From the NCBI GenBank assembly GCA_034008185.1, contig CM067091.1, forward strand, positions 7,543,799 to 7,607,798: a stretch of DNA of 64,000 nucleotides, given 5' to 3'. Position 1 is the stretch's first letter; every line of letters starts with the position of its first letter. The DNA is from Gorsachius magnificus. Taxonomy: Eukaryota > Chordata > Aves > Pelecaniformes > Ardeidae. The translations under genes were made by a program, and so were the position numbers. This document shows, one piece after another, positions 1 to 10,795 of this stretch. Under the pieces are notes generated by a model. That model saw only the letters and a program-made list of their open reading frames with translations. It was not told the origin of the DNA and searched no databases.

Positions 1-910
1 AGCAGAGTGGATGTTAAATGGACTGAGGCTGGGTTAGCTGACAGCTCTCAAAAAGTGGTTAGCAGCAGGAGGCATTGCTGAATGGGGATAGTTCTTGTGG
101 ATTCTGGCAAAAGCACCTCCAGGCCAACTTATTCAATATTTTTAGCAATGATCTGGAAGAAAATCACTGGTGATAATTACAGATCTCACAAAGATTGGCA
201 GAGCAATTAACAACAGTGAAGATAGTGCAGAATAACCCGATTTCCTTAATAAATCGGATCAATTCAAACAATGTATAATTTGAATAACAACAAATTTGAG
301 GTCACTTATTGAAAAAAAAACTAAATGAAGGTCAGGCCTCCAAAACAGAAACTATTTGTGGAAGCAGAGCATCCACTGGGGGCGCGGGAGTGACTCTCTC
401 TGATGGGCAGCTGGGCAGGAGCCCCCACGGCGGTGGCATTGAAAAATGGGCTTACGTGATGCTGGGAAATATTAAAAGGGGAATTAATGAGTGGGAGTTT
501 GGAACTGACTTTCCCTGTGTTCATGGCTGGAAGAAAATCCTCAGTTTTGGTGCTGACATTTCAAAAGGGTTATTAAAAACTGGGGGGGGGGGGGGGGGAG
601 TGGCACAGGCAGTGGAAGTCCTTCCAAATATTGTCAGAAACGGCAGAACTGTCTCCCAGAGACGCCGTGCACAGCCTTTTTAGCTCATCCGAGGCAGATC
701 AAGAGGTAACTTGATTATACTGCATAAGAACCATTGCAGGGAAAATATCGAGTACGAAAGGGCTCTTTAATCTTGCAGGGGACGACAGAAGGAAGGCCTA
801 ATAGCTGCGAGTTAGAGCCAGACACATGTAAATGAGAGAGGCGGCACACTCTTGTAACAGCAGGGCTGATTAGCCACTGAGACAAATTGTGGTCATTTTC
901 GGAGAACATT
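1..910 (+). mobile_element. Ancient CR1 LINE fragment, plus strand
   Basis: Degraded sequence that follows the order of the old amniote CR1 reverse-transcriptase and 3' region. Around 140-310 there is a block resembling the segment encoding the FxxNDLE part after the polymerase core. Around 380-530 is the block normally read as a dated cellular-style endonuclease/RT C-terminus, and around 700-900 a block matching the segment that runs from the 'acttgatta' motif through 'gggctcttt' to 'aacaatttacc'. All frames are broken, so it encodes nothing. It runs off the left edge of the window, so the copy may start earlier. A 17-G tract interrupts it. Family assignment is by recalled consensus, not by search; the right boundary is uncertain by about 100 bp. 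Confidence 0.6.
582..598 (+). repeat. Poly-G tract (17 G)
   Basis: Uninterrupted run of 17 guanines inside the old CR1 copy. It is expected to be length-unstable and hard to sequence, and a tract this long can fold as a G-quadruplex. The G-rich peptide in the overlapping short open frame is an artefact of this run. Confidence 0.95.
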
Positions 911-3900
911 GTGTCAGCATTCAGAGCACCTACTGGTTTTGTGAAATATCCTTCCCGATGGCTCTAGCCCCTGGAAATTAGTTTGTCCATTTTCCAGCAG
1001 ACGGCGAGACGAAGGGTTTTGCTCAGCGCCGCAGAGCATCCTGCCGTTCTCTTTGCTGGAGGGGGGCTGTAAGTGGGGATTAGTGGGAATTCCTGCCCAA
1101 AAGCTGCTGTGTGGCAATAAAATCCCCCACCATGCATTTGGCAGGATAGCAGGGCTCCCCTGCGCCCAGGCTGCCCAGGCCCGGTTCAGATCTGCCTTTC
1201 CAGGCAGACAGGGCATTCTCAGTTCATCCCTTTCACCATATTTCACTGTGCCGTAAATACCAGCCACGTTTCACAGTAACACGGAGGAGAGAGCAGTCTT
1301 CTAAGATTTAAGGTCAGATTTGTAGGTACAAGATTGGAAGCAAAAGGTGAGAAGTAAAACAAATACAAAACACAAACCGAGCTGAGGTTTAACAAGCATA
1401 TACCTCCCCTGACATGACTCCGATCTCGGAGCTGGTGATAAGCATTCACAGCAACAATCCATCTTCCAGGTGTTATCCTCATCTCCAAACACTTCCCTCC
1501 TCCACCAAGCCCCAGCTACAGTCCCTTGGAGGTTCATTTCATACATGAATGTAATAGTCCTTGTTTGCCCTATGTGGAGCCAGGTCTCCTGGGTTCTTAA
1601 AGGCTGCCCATCTTCATACCCCATCTCATCAGCAACTCGAGTGCTTGTGATGACTCCTCTTGGACTGAGCAGTAAGTGTTTTAAAAGCAATTCCCACTTT
1701 GTTTCTAGCTGGCTTGCTGGTGTGACTGCCACCCACCCAGCTGAATGGTTGTTTTATCATGGGTTGCTAAGTTGCTCACACTAAATATTATATGAGACAT
1801 CAGGTACACAGACGCCTCAAAAGCACATTTTGGCTCATTACCAGCTTCTTGCATAGACCACACACCACACTCAGAAATGCAGATGGCAGCACAGGAACAA
1901 GTGGTTTCCCCAGTTCTTGCCTGCATTGGGAACACAATGATAACACAATGTCCGGGTACGGAGTGAAAGTCTCATCTGGAATATCCCGCCAGGTCCTCCC
2001 CCGGAGGACACCAGACCCAACCTCCACCTCCTGAATGAGTCGTCTCTTCTCAGGCACCTGCAGGGTACTGGGAATCTCCCAGATTTGAGTGGAAGGACCA
2101 AATTCCTTCTCCTGCCACACTGCCAAACACTAGGACCACTTGTCCAGAGACCTGTCCCCTGTGCAAGAACCTGAAGAACTAGGACTGAGGGATGTGGGAG
2201 AAGTAGGCAGATCTTAACTACTCCAAACTCTGCAAGATATTAGGAAAGGGAAAAGTTGTCCAGGAAAGAGATGAGAGAGGAGAAGAGGCCTGGGATGGCG
2301 TGAAGTGTTGAGGGAGTTGCATACAGGTTTTCCTGGTCCCCCCTTAACCTGTGTCTTGTTAGTGCTTCTTCTGAGTAATGTCATATGTGTCTCCCCCAGA
2401 GTCAGTTATTTTTGCCCACTCTTGTTCTCAAAGAGTGAAAACAGAGAAGACAAAGTTTGGGGTGGGTGGAAGAAGTGCTATTTAGTGACTGAAATAACTT
2501 GTGGAGCTCAGCACTGGGGCGTTGGGCAGATTGTGGTGGAGGGCAGCCCACAGTGCAGCACTTGAGGGACAGGATCCACCTTCCTGCATCTTGGATTTCT
2601 CCTCTTCCGCACCAGCAGCCTCCTGCACTCAGAAGATCCTTTCTCTCCTACCAGGAATCATGAATGGGGAGCTGGAAGGAGCAGAGGGAGGTTTGAAGTA
2701 CAGAAAGCACATTTGCTGCGAGCTCTGCCTGCATGCAATTTATTTGATAGAATAAATTAAGCTCTATAACAGAGACCACCATCATTCTCTGCAAAACACC
2801 TGGATCTTTTTGCCTCTATTGCAATTGCTCCATCTGCCAACATAAACAATAAATTCTGTCATACCTCTTTTTAGTGCGTTGTATACGTCTCTGACTGGTG
2901 CTTAAGGCAGGACGCTCTTCCTTCATTTTAGCAAAGACTTTGATTAAGAAATGTTCAAGGGGGAAAGAAACAACACTTATTTTAATAGGGCAAGGGTGGG
3001 GGAGGGTGATCAAGTACAATGAAAAAGGAAACCTTGTCACTATGTCATGTTTAATTTGGTTCCTTGCCAGGTTGCTAAATTCAATTCAGATGCATGATCA
3101 CACCTTAATGAATTCAATGGGGAAATTAAAATTTAACTATCTGCTCATGAAATGTTCATGCTGTTGGTTGTGTTTAATGACTAAAGACAGGATATGTTGA
3201 GTCAAAAAAGGGAGATACCAGTCTGTTTTGCTATCAGGACACTCTATAAAAATTATTTAATCCTCTAGGTTTCATATTGAAAAATAAATATTGCCTTAGA
3301 CAGAAAGTGGGTTTCTAGGAACTTTAGGGACAGGAGTTTTCCACAGGTACCTGAGAGGGCTGCGATCTGTGTTTAGGACCTCCAGGAACACAGATTCCAA
3401 ACCTGCGATGTGGGACTTTGGGATTCAACACTGACGTGCACCTCTCAAGTGCCCTTGAAGATGGTTCCTGGGCCCAGATCCACGCCTCTCTGTTTCATTG
3501 TGCTCTGCATTGCTCTTCAGGAGGGGTTGGCTCATGGTGGCTCCTGAGGTAGAAGAAACCATGGGCAGGCAGCAATGCATGAGCCTGCAGTGAGAGTCCT
3601 TTGAGAACAACCCCCCCCAGGAATCCCACCTCAGAGAGACACTGAAGCCCTCCTCAGATCTGCATCCTTCCTACCCCTGGGACATGGTCACGATAGCAGA
3701 GAGGCCATGGGGCTGCATGTGCATTAGATATCTCTATAGTTGGGATGGGGGCTATGATCACATAGTAGCAGTCAGTCACAAGCGTTGCCACAACAGCTCG
3801 AAAGGTTCAGCTCAAAAGGTTCTAGAAGGCACTTGGCAACTTATGAAAGACCTTGTGTCCTTTCCAAAGGTCCCCAATGGTGATAGGGATCAGCTCATGT

Positions 3901-4121
3901 GGACCCTTGATGGGACTCAGGTCCTTGAGTAAATCTTCGCTATTTATCCGCAGCTGCAAATATACAGCAACTTTGCGAGGCTCCCAGTTAACCTCTCTGT
4001 GCTCTAACAACACCTCTACCAGGGCGAGTAGCGTTTGGGTACTGTGAAGATGAGTGCATCGAGGTGCATGAGGTCTCATGGGAAGGAGGAATAGACAAAT
4101 ATCACAACTGGAGGGGTGGAA

Positions 4122-4180
4122 ACTGTCACTGCTCCACTGGGTTTGACAGTGCTCCACTGATATACACCAGCAAAGCATCC
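4122..4180. repeat. Possible ancient palindromic amniote repeat
   Basis: Two copies of a 'gctccact' core lie close together, followed by 'gatatacaccagc'. The layout recalls an old amniote interspersed repeat in which a 'ttgacttcaatgg'-type palindrome is followed by 'gatttacaccagctgagg'. The match is from memory and short; the family name is not known to me. Confidence 0.3.
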
Positions 4181-5159
4181 AGTATTGAGCTGCTCCGTGG
4201 GCTGGGATCTGAGTTGGATCAAGAACTTCAAAGCAACCTGCAGGTATCACAGGAAGGGGTTTTTCTTTCACAAAAATTAGAAGATCTGCACCCTCCACAG
4301 CCCCATCATAACCTGATCCAGGCTCAGACCTGCACACACAGACTCTGCTATCAGCAGGGAGTTTAAATCAGCTACATATAAGCAATAAGCAGTGAGTAAG
4401 CCCCTGTAAACCACTGTCATACTCAAGAAGCTGGGGTAGACGGAGATGGTTTAGCAGTGTGGCTAAATCAGAAACATCAGTGCTGGGGTTGCTTTTACTC
4501 TGTGTTGTTTGCAAAGTTATACAAAAACTGCCCTACTGATCACTGAACACTCCATAAAACTGGGAGTGGGAGGCCTGGAGCACTGCTAAACCCAGGAAAA
4601 GAGAAATCTCACTGCAGATGTCTGATAAAAGAAGCATAAAAGGCAAGAAAGAAAAGGTCAAATAAAAATGGCTGTGGAGGCGGCTGTAATAGCACCACAT
4701 CCTCCCCTCTCCAATGATCCCTGGGGAACATGGAGGAGACTTAGGGAGCATCCAAACCCCATTTAACCTCACCAGTAAGGGCTAGAAATACCAGAAATAT
4801 TGCCAAATTTTGCTCATTTCTGCAGAGATGGGAAATAAGCATTTTATTTGTTGGAAGGAAATCTGAGGAGCCTTTGCATTGGTCTGCCTGACACTCACTA
4901 TTATAAATGTTTCCTGCAGCCTTGGGAGAAACTTTAGCCTCTCCATCTTTCCAGAGGACCTCCTGCCTCAAGAGCCATGCACCCGCTTGTCTTTTCAACT
5001 TGTAGTAGGAGTTGGTGGAGCTGAAAACACGACACATCTTTTAATTTTATTCATTTGGAAAAGTTTTAGAGGCAGATCGAAGGTTGGAGGGATAACTATT
5101 AAAGTTGGCAGTACTTTGACTTTGTAGTCTAAATGGCTTTCTTTTAATCAAGTAGTTTG

Positions 5160-5170
5160 TTTTTTTTTTT
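5160..5170 (+). repeat. Poly-T tract
   Basis: Eleven uninterrupted thymines. Simple low-complexity sequence with no associated element recognised. Confidence 0.85.
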
Positions 5171-5220
5171 AATGGAATATTCATTGCTATTAAAGAACTC
5201 AGCCAAGCCTGAAACCCCTC

Positions 5221-5315
5221 GTGCTAAGTATAGTACACACATAAGTAACGGTCCCTGCCTCCAAGAACCTACGGTCTGAGTAAACAAGACAGATGATGGG
5301 CTGGGAATGGCACAG
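5221..5315 (+). mobile_element. Ancient SINE 3' fragment (MIR/CORE-SINE-like)
   Basis: The run from 'gtgctaagtatagtacac' through 'gtccctgcctccaagaac' to 'aacaagacagat' follows the conserved tail of old amniote SINEs, in which 'gtgctgtacaaacacat' leads to 'agtccctgccccaaagagc' and 'acaagacagac'. The 5' tRNA-like half is not recognisable. Assignment rests on recalled consensus; the class (MIR or another CORE-SINE) is uncertain. Confidence 0.5.
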
Positions 5316-6898
5316 AAGGTCTAACCAAGGTTGCAATGCAGGCTGGTAACCCAGCTCTGTGCTAAGATTGCCTACAACATGAGCACAAGGCGATGCAAAT
5401 GCATTGGCTTTAAGATCATAAGGAATCTTTATATTCATCAGACTGCCCCGGGTGCCAGGGAAAGGAAAGCTCTGGTTTGCCCATGGTGTAAACAGAAACT
5501 AGCAGTCACATTGGGCCATGGAGCCACATCAACTTTGTGCTTATTCAGCCAACAGTTGGATGAGGCCACCTGGAGGTCTTCAGGCAATGCTAGGGCTGAC
5601 AGAGCTTGGCTGGAACCATGAAGTTCAGGAGCTGCTGAGCTAGAGCAGGTCTCCAAGAGAGACATCCTCCACAACATTGAAGCTCCAGGACAAGCTGAAC
5701 AAGCTGAACATCTCAGTGAGTTTTGTCAGTGCTTTAGCCTTTCCTCTCCTGGAGCTCATTACAGACCAGAGAGTCAGACTTGCTGGGACCTTAAACAAGA
5801 GCATGATCACAGTGTGGATCAGTTTTCAGCCTTCTGCAGAAGATACAGTGTGGCACACCATGTCAACAACGCACAGGAGAGCGTGAAGAAGGCCTGCCAT
5901 GCTTTCAGATGGGAATGTGGTGGCGGGGGCACTCAGCCGGTGAGAAGGAAAACTGCAGAGCTCCTTTCTGTGCAAGGCTCTAAAGAAAAGCAAACCCAAG
6001 GCAGCAGAGTGGCAGGCAGCAGAGCATTATCTCGCCTGCTCTGTCACCCCATATTTGAGATGAGTCTCAGATCAGATTGTCTACAACAAATGGTGTCCAT
6101 AGCGGGGAAAGAGGCCACAGTTTTGGGTATGAGACCTAACCCCCACACAGAAAAGCTTCTTGCAAACTTTTGCAGTGTGCCTGATGCTTAGACCTGTGCA
6201 CGGCATGTGTGCCCGGCACCTGATCACCTATATGCAGCCCATCTCCTAATTAGCACAAGAGGGCAAGTCAACAGCCTAAATAGAAGCAACGGGATTGAGG
6301 AGAGTTTCTTAATTGAAAGGCAGATGCGAGAATGCTGGAGCGAGCGTGGGCTGGTGGGCAGGGAGCAGCCGTGACCGGGGAAGCGACTCAGTGCCTGGGG
6401 GAGAGGGAAAGGGCACGTTCCCTGCGGCTCCCACAAAGCTGCCCCATGGGACCGTCCACTCTCAAGCAAACAGCCCACACAGCCCTGATGTGCCATGCCT
6501 TGCCTTTCCTGATGTCAGATTATTATCTGCAGATATGCAAAGTAATGCAAATGAGCCTATAAAGATGTTAATTATGCTGAAGGAATTAACTGCTCATTAA
6601 CTTAAACTTCCTGCTCAATTATTTTCATTATTGTCCCTCCTTTTCCAGCGAGAGGAGACGACACATACCAGCCCCGATGCTCTCCAGCAGTCCCCTTCCC
6701 ACAGCCTTCCCACGGCAGTCCTCCCCCACGAGGCTGCTCAGCCCTTCTCATCTCCACCGGCACTGCTGACCTGGATGTCTGGAGGCAGCAACCCAGGTCT
6801 GGGAGCAATGGTTCTGCCAAGGGCCATGGAGGGTACCCCAGCAGGCAGGACACTTGGCAGGCCGCACGTCTGGGAGGGGGCTTTGCTCCCATCTTTGT

Positions 6899-6975
6899 CA
6901 CCGTGTGACCTGGATGGAATTAGATTGCATCCCCACACCTCAGTTTCCCCATGTAATAAGACTGATAAAGAGATT
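6899..6975 (+). mobile_element. Ancient MIR-like SINE fragment
   Basis: Reads 'accgtgtgacct', then 'cctcagtttccccatgta' and 'actgataa'. This matches the MIR/CORE-SINE core order of 'tgtgtgaccttgg', 'cctcagtttcc-catctgtaaa' and 'gggataa' on the plus strand. It is heavily diverged, so the class is likely and the subfamily unknown. Confidence 0.5.
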
Positions 6976-7012
6976 GGAAATCCACTCATGGAAAACAAGA
7001 AATGAAAGCCTT

Positions 7013-7024
7013 GGGGGGGGGGGG
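7013..7024 (+). repeat. Poly-G tract (12 G)
   Basis: Twelve uninterrupted guanines following a 'gaaagcctt' context. Low-complexity tract, likely length-variable. Confidence 0.95.
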
Positions 7025-8078
7025 TGTTAGCGTTAAAACAAGATTGGGCAGCATGTTAGGAAATGTATTATGAAGAGCCATTTTGTGGCAGCCAGGGTAA
7101 CAGCCAAGTGATTTAACACTGACAGTTGTTGCCATCCCTTGTTTTTGTCCACAGATATGCCTGGACTGATATCCCAAGTCGTTCCTCATGCTGGCAACTT
7201 TCATCTCTTTCCACTCAAGCAAGCCCTGTAAACTGCCTGTATTAAAACAATTAAATTACGTGCATGGTGTTTACACAAATACTGGCACCATCATTAATGG
7301 CAGCACTTAGAGATGCAAATGGTGTCTGCGTGTGCTCTGTAATCCATCAGGGAGAAGAATCAGATTTGCCAGCCGGTTTGGTTAAAATATTTAAATGAGA
7401 GTTTGCTGCACTTCAAGACAGAGGAAATACTGCCAAGTGATATATCTGAAAAACCACGGCTCATCGTGACACCTCTCAAAGGGACATTTAGTCTGATCTG
7501 CATACCAGAGACACCCACCCATGCTGCTGGGTCCCTGCAGCCTGGATGCTGCCTGACACACGTTTAGACCTGCCCCAGAGAAATCAGGAAACGAGCTAAA
7601 TCTAAACTGGGAAGGAAAGGTGAAGAAGGAAAGGGTGAGCAGCTTCTCCAGCACTATGAGAAGTCAAGAGCAGCTGCTCAGGCCAGCCTGCACGTCCCTC
7701 TAGCCCTGCCTCTTGTCTCAGACAGGACAAAAGTGACTGTCAGGGCAAGGATGTAACAGAGCAAGGCTGTATCACACTCCCTGCCTTTAGTACCACCTCA
7801 GCCTTTGAGTGTTTGCAGTTGAGAAGTGGTTTCTCTGCAGTTACTACCCCTCAGTGGATTTCCTCCCATGCACTTGCCCACTTTACCACTGTAAACTCAC
7901 AGCAGACTCCTGCAGCAAGGAGTCCCACAGCCCAGCTCCAAGGTGAAGGACAAGCTGCCTCCTTTGGCCTGCTTTGAACCAGCCTCCGTGCTAACATCAT
8001 TCACATCCCCTAATCTCCTGCTGGAAGAGATGACATGTGGCAAATCCCCATTTCTGTCTGTCTTTCCTCGCAGGGGTG

Positions 8079-8126
8079 AGAGCATCGCTGGGAGGATTTA
8101 GCTCCCAGAGCATCGCTGGGAGGATT
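8079..8126 (+). repeat. Local tandem duplication of a 20-bp unit
   Basis: The 20-mer 'agagcatcgctgggaggatt' occurs at 8,079-8,098 and again, identically, at 8,107-8,126 with an 8-bp spacer (period 28). It looks like a small recent duplication in otherwise unique sequence. Confidence 0.9.
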
Positions 8127-10552
8127 GGCTGAGCAGGGACCGGGCAGCACGTCAGAGCCTCAGCCCTTCCCCTGCTGCATTTGGCTCTTCCTCATCCCAT
8201 GATGATTTTATTTTATTTCCTTTTTATTTGTACAGGTGAAGCCATGTAGTACAATGCAGCAAGAAACCAGCCAAATCTTTAAAATTTGGATGGCTGTTTT
8301 CTATAGCTGGCTCTGTTCCCTGCTCTGGTTCAGCAAAGTGATGGCTGGGGCACAGCAGAGGGATGCATGGAAGAAAAATGAGCAGCTAGAGGTGGGGCAT
8401 ATCCCTGCCATGTGCATTGGTGGCTGCTGAGATTGGCAGCCCAGAAACCCTGTGCTCGATGTCCCCAGCAGACCCAGTCCAGCATTGAAGCCATAGCCCC
8501 CCCGCGGGACTCGGTGCTGGTGAGGCCCATGGCAAAGGTTGCTCACCAAGTCAGGGATAAGCTGCCAGGAGAGGCTGGGAGCTGGGAAAAAGAAAACAGC
8601 CCTGGGAAGAACAGACTTAACAGAAAGAGTCTGTGGTTGGTTGAAGGCGAGGTTCAACAGCAGTTCATTGTGGTGTGTAATTACCAACAGAGGGAAAAGG
8701 TAGCTGACACTGGAAGATGCTTTCATCCAGCAGACAAAAGCCTGATGAATCCAATGGCTGGAGGCTGAAGTTAGCAAAACTGAAATGTAGGATGCAAATA
8801 TCTAAGACTGAAGATAATTAACAAGCTCCCCAACGGCTGCAGCTCGGCTGTTCCAAGTGGATCGCAGGCAGAGCGGGCGAGCTGCCCTCGTTGGGGTTAG
8901 CTGCCTGGCCCCACTTAGTGCTGCATGGCACGTAGACAGCAAGGCAGGGCCGGCTCTAAAGCCCTGGAAAGCTGAGCTGGGGTTTGCCTGGATATAAGAA
9001 GGCATAGGAAGGTCCTAACGTGCTTATTGACCACTACACACTGCCCCACAAACTTCATACTTGTACTTTAGCATCACAAGAGGAGCCACGTGGACTCAAA
9101 CCCTTTTCTGCTTGCAGAATGTCCCTGGGTAGCACCAACCCATGGGGCACAAAGAAAATTAAAGATGCCGAGTGCCCCCCAGCCATGCCACACATGGTGA
9201 TTTTAATGAGTAGTCTGTCGCTAATGCCTTCGCTGTTTTGTGGGTTGTGACGTGTCGTGGGATGTGTCACGCTGATGTGTTATGGGGGGTTTAAGTGCCT
9301 GCTGTGATGGCTTTCCTTCAGCTCCTGCCTTGTAGGGACTGCAAATCTGCATGGGGCATACTGTGCCTGATTAATTTTATGGACTGCGGTGGGTCAAGGT
9401 TGATTTCTTTTCCAAATAAAATATCAGTTTAAGAGTAACTCCATGTGCTTGCTAGCTTGGGGACATGGGGTGCCATTTTATTGGCTCATGTAGATTGCTT
9501 GCTGGCTGGTTTTATTCTTTAATAAAACCTTTTGGCAGAGCTGTGGCTTCTTGTTGCCTTACAATTAGGGAGAGAACAACCAGTGCTCAACTCCGACACC
9601 GAAGTTTATGAAACCAGCAGAGATATGCAGGGGGACCTCTAAGAACAATGAAGGCAGAGCTGCTGGCTGCTAACGAGAAGGAAATGTGTTATTTTTAGCT
9701 ATCCAAGAAGGTGGAAGGTGAAAAAAACAACTTAAGAACAAAGAAAATCTATAGTCCAATCCAGGAAGCCAAAAAGCAATGCCAAAAAAAATAACAAGCT
9801 GCCTCTCTGGCAGGGTAATTCTTTCACTAATGGGGAGGAGGGGACTCTCTAGCTGGCAGAGCCCCTGGGGTGTGAGGGGTCTGCCCAGGGCTCCAGACCA
9901 TGGTCTCCCCTGCTCGGGGACCCGGTCTGCAAAACCAAATTGGGGAAAACTGAGGTCCCCTCTCAGCTCTGTTCCCCAAGCAGGAGCAAGGCTGTGTGTA
10001 CATCCAGCAGACGGCTCAGCTCATTTAGCAGAGCAGGGACACTCGCAGGCCATTGGGGCAGACCTCCAGCTGCCCAAATCTGCAAGCCAGACCAGGGAAG
10101 GAAAGAAGCAGATGAGCTGATGTGCAAGCAAAGAGCAGCAGTGCTGGCAGTCCAGGGGGGGAAGGACAGACCAAATCCTGAGCTATGCAAGAGCAGAGCA
10201 CTGTGGAATGCCCGTGCAGGGCTCTTTGCAAACACTAAAACCATGCATGCAAACCCCACAGCCTGCAGTGGGAAAGGGGCCTGCTGGTGTCGACGTGAGG
10301 GTCCTACGGCAGGAAGGTGACACAGCGAGGATAAACCCCTAGGCTGAGCGAGGTGTTTGGGTGTCAATAACTTGCCTTCACCCATGAGCCTGACCATCCC
10401 CAGGACTGCAAGGGTGATGGGGGAGAGGTCTGCAGCAGGGAGCTGCTGCCTGGCACAGGGAGCAGCTGCTTTGGGCTCACTGCCCCAACATCCAGACCAG
10501 TTCCTGTTATCAACCAGAGACACAGCAGCTACTAAGGGGCACAGAGGCTGGG

Positions 10553-10795
10553 TCTAGATACCAGGAAAAATTCTTAGACTTCAGGAAAAATTTCTTCACA
10601 GAAAGGGTTGTCAGGCACTGGAAGGGGCTGCCCAGGGAAGGGGTCAAGTCCCCATCGCTGGAGGGATTTAAGAGCCGGGCAGACAAGGTGCTTAGGGACA
10701 GGGTTTAGTGGTGGGATGGCAGGCTTAGGGTAATGGTTTGGCTTGATGATCTTAAAGGTCTTTTCCAACCTAAACGATTCTATGATTCTATGATT
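10553..10795 (+). mobile_element. CR1 LINE 3' end, plus strand, 5'-truncated
   Basis: Typical 5'-truncated avian CR1 tail. It covers the end of ORF2 (frame encoding a lysine/asparagine-rich 'KNFF'-type stretch then the conserved 'tggaaggggctgcccaggg' block), a short 3' UTR with 'gatgatcttaaaggtctttt', and the diagnostic terminal repeat of 'attctatg' units ending near 10,795. There is no poly-A tail, as usual for CR1. At the 5' edge a small duplication repeats 'aggaaaaat' 22 bp apart. The 3' sequence closely resembles the minus-strand CR1 at 33,151, so both probably belong to the same or a sister subfamily. Confidence 0.9.

Larger units (their letters stand above)
911..5220. other. Gene-free stretch, mostly unique sequence
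   Basis: No open frame here has recognisable homology, and those on opposite strands overlap freely. The longest (minus strand, 3,822-4,337, 171 codons) covers non-repetitive-looking DNA and part of a possible ancient palindromic repeat, and its peptide is not recognised. AT-rich sequence around 2,960-3,170 has the texture of a conserved non-coding element, but conservation cannot be judged from one genome. No promoter, terminator or RNA gene was seen. Confidence 0.6.
5316..10552. other. Gene-free stretch with AT-rich candidate conserved blocks
   Basis: No gene recognised. Short open frames overlap on both strands and look like chance. Blocks at about 6,515-6,625 and 7,225-7,400 are AT-rich and contain homeodomain-like TAAT cores and a POU-type octamer 'atgcaaat' (about 6,545-6,553). 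This is the usual texture of conserved non-coding elements, but conservation is untested. AATAAA hexamers near 9,416 and 9,520 have no supporting gene structure. Confidence 0.55.

Noticed and set aside
3822..4337. Minus-strand open frame of 171 codons
   Set aside because: No recognisable domain, partly overlaps a possible palindromic repeat, and a long plus-strand frame overlaps it. Probably chance, and it cannot be called coding.
9410..9535. Closely spaced AATAAA hexamers suggesting gene 3' ends
   Set aside because: No upstream coding exon, splice signals or GT-rich downstream element could be tied to them.
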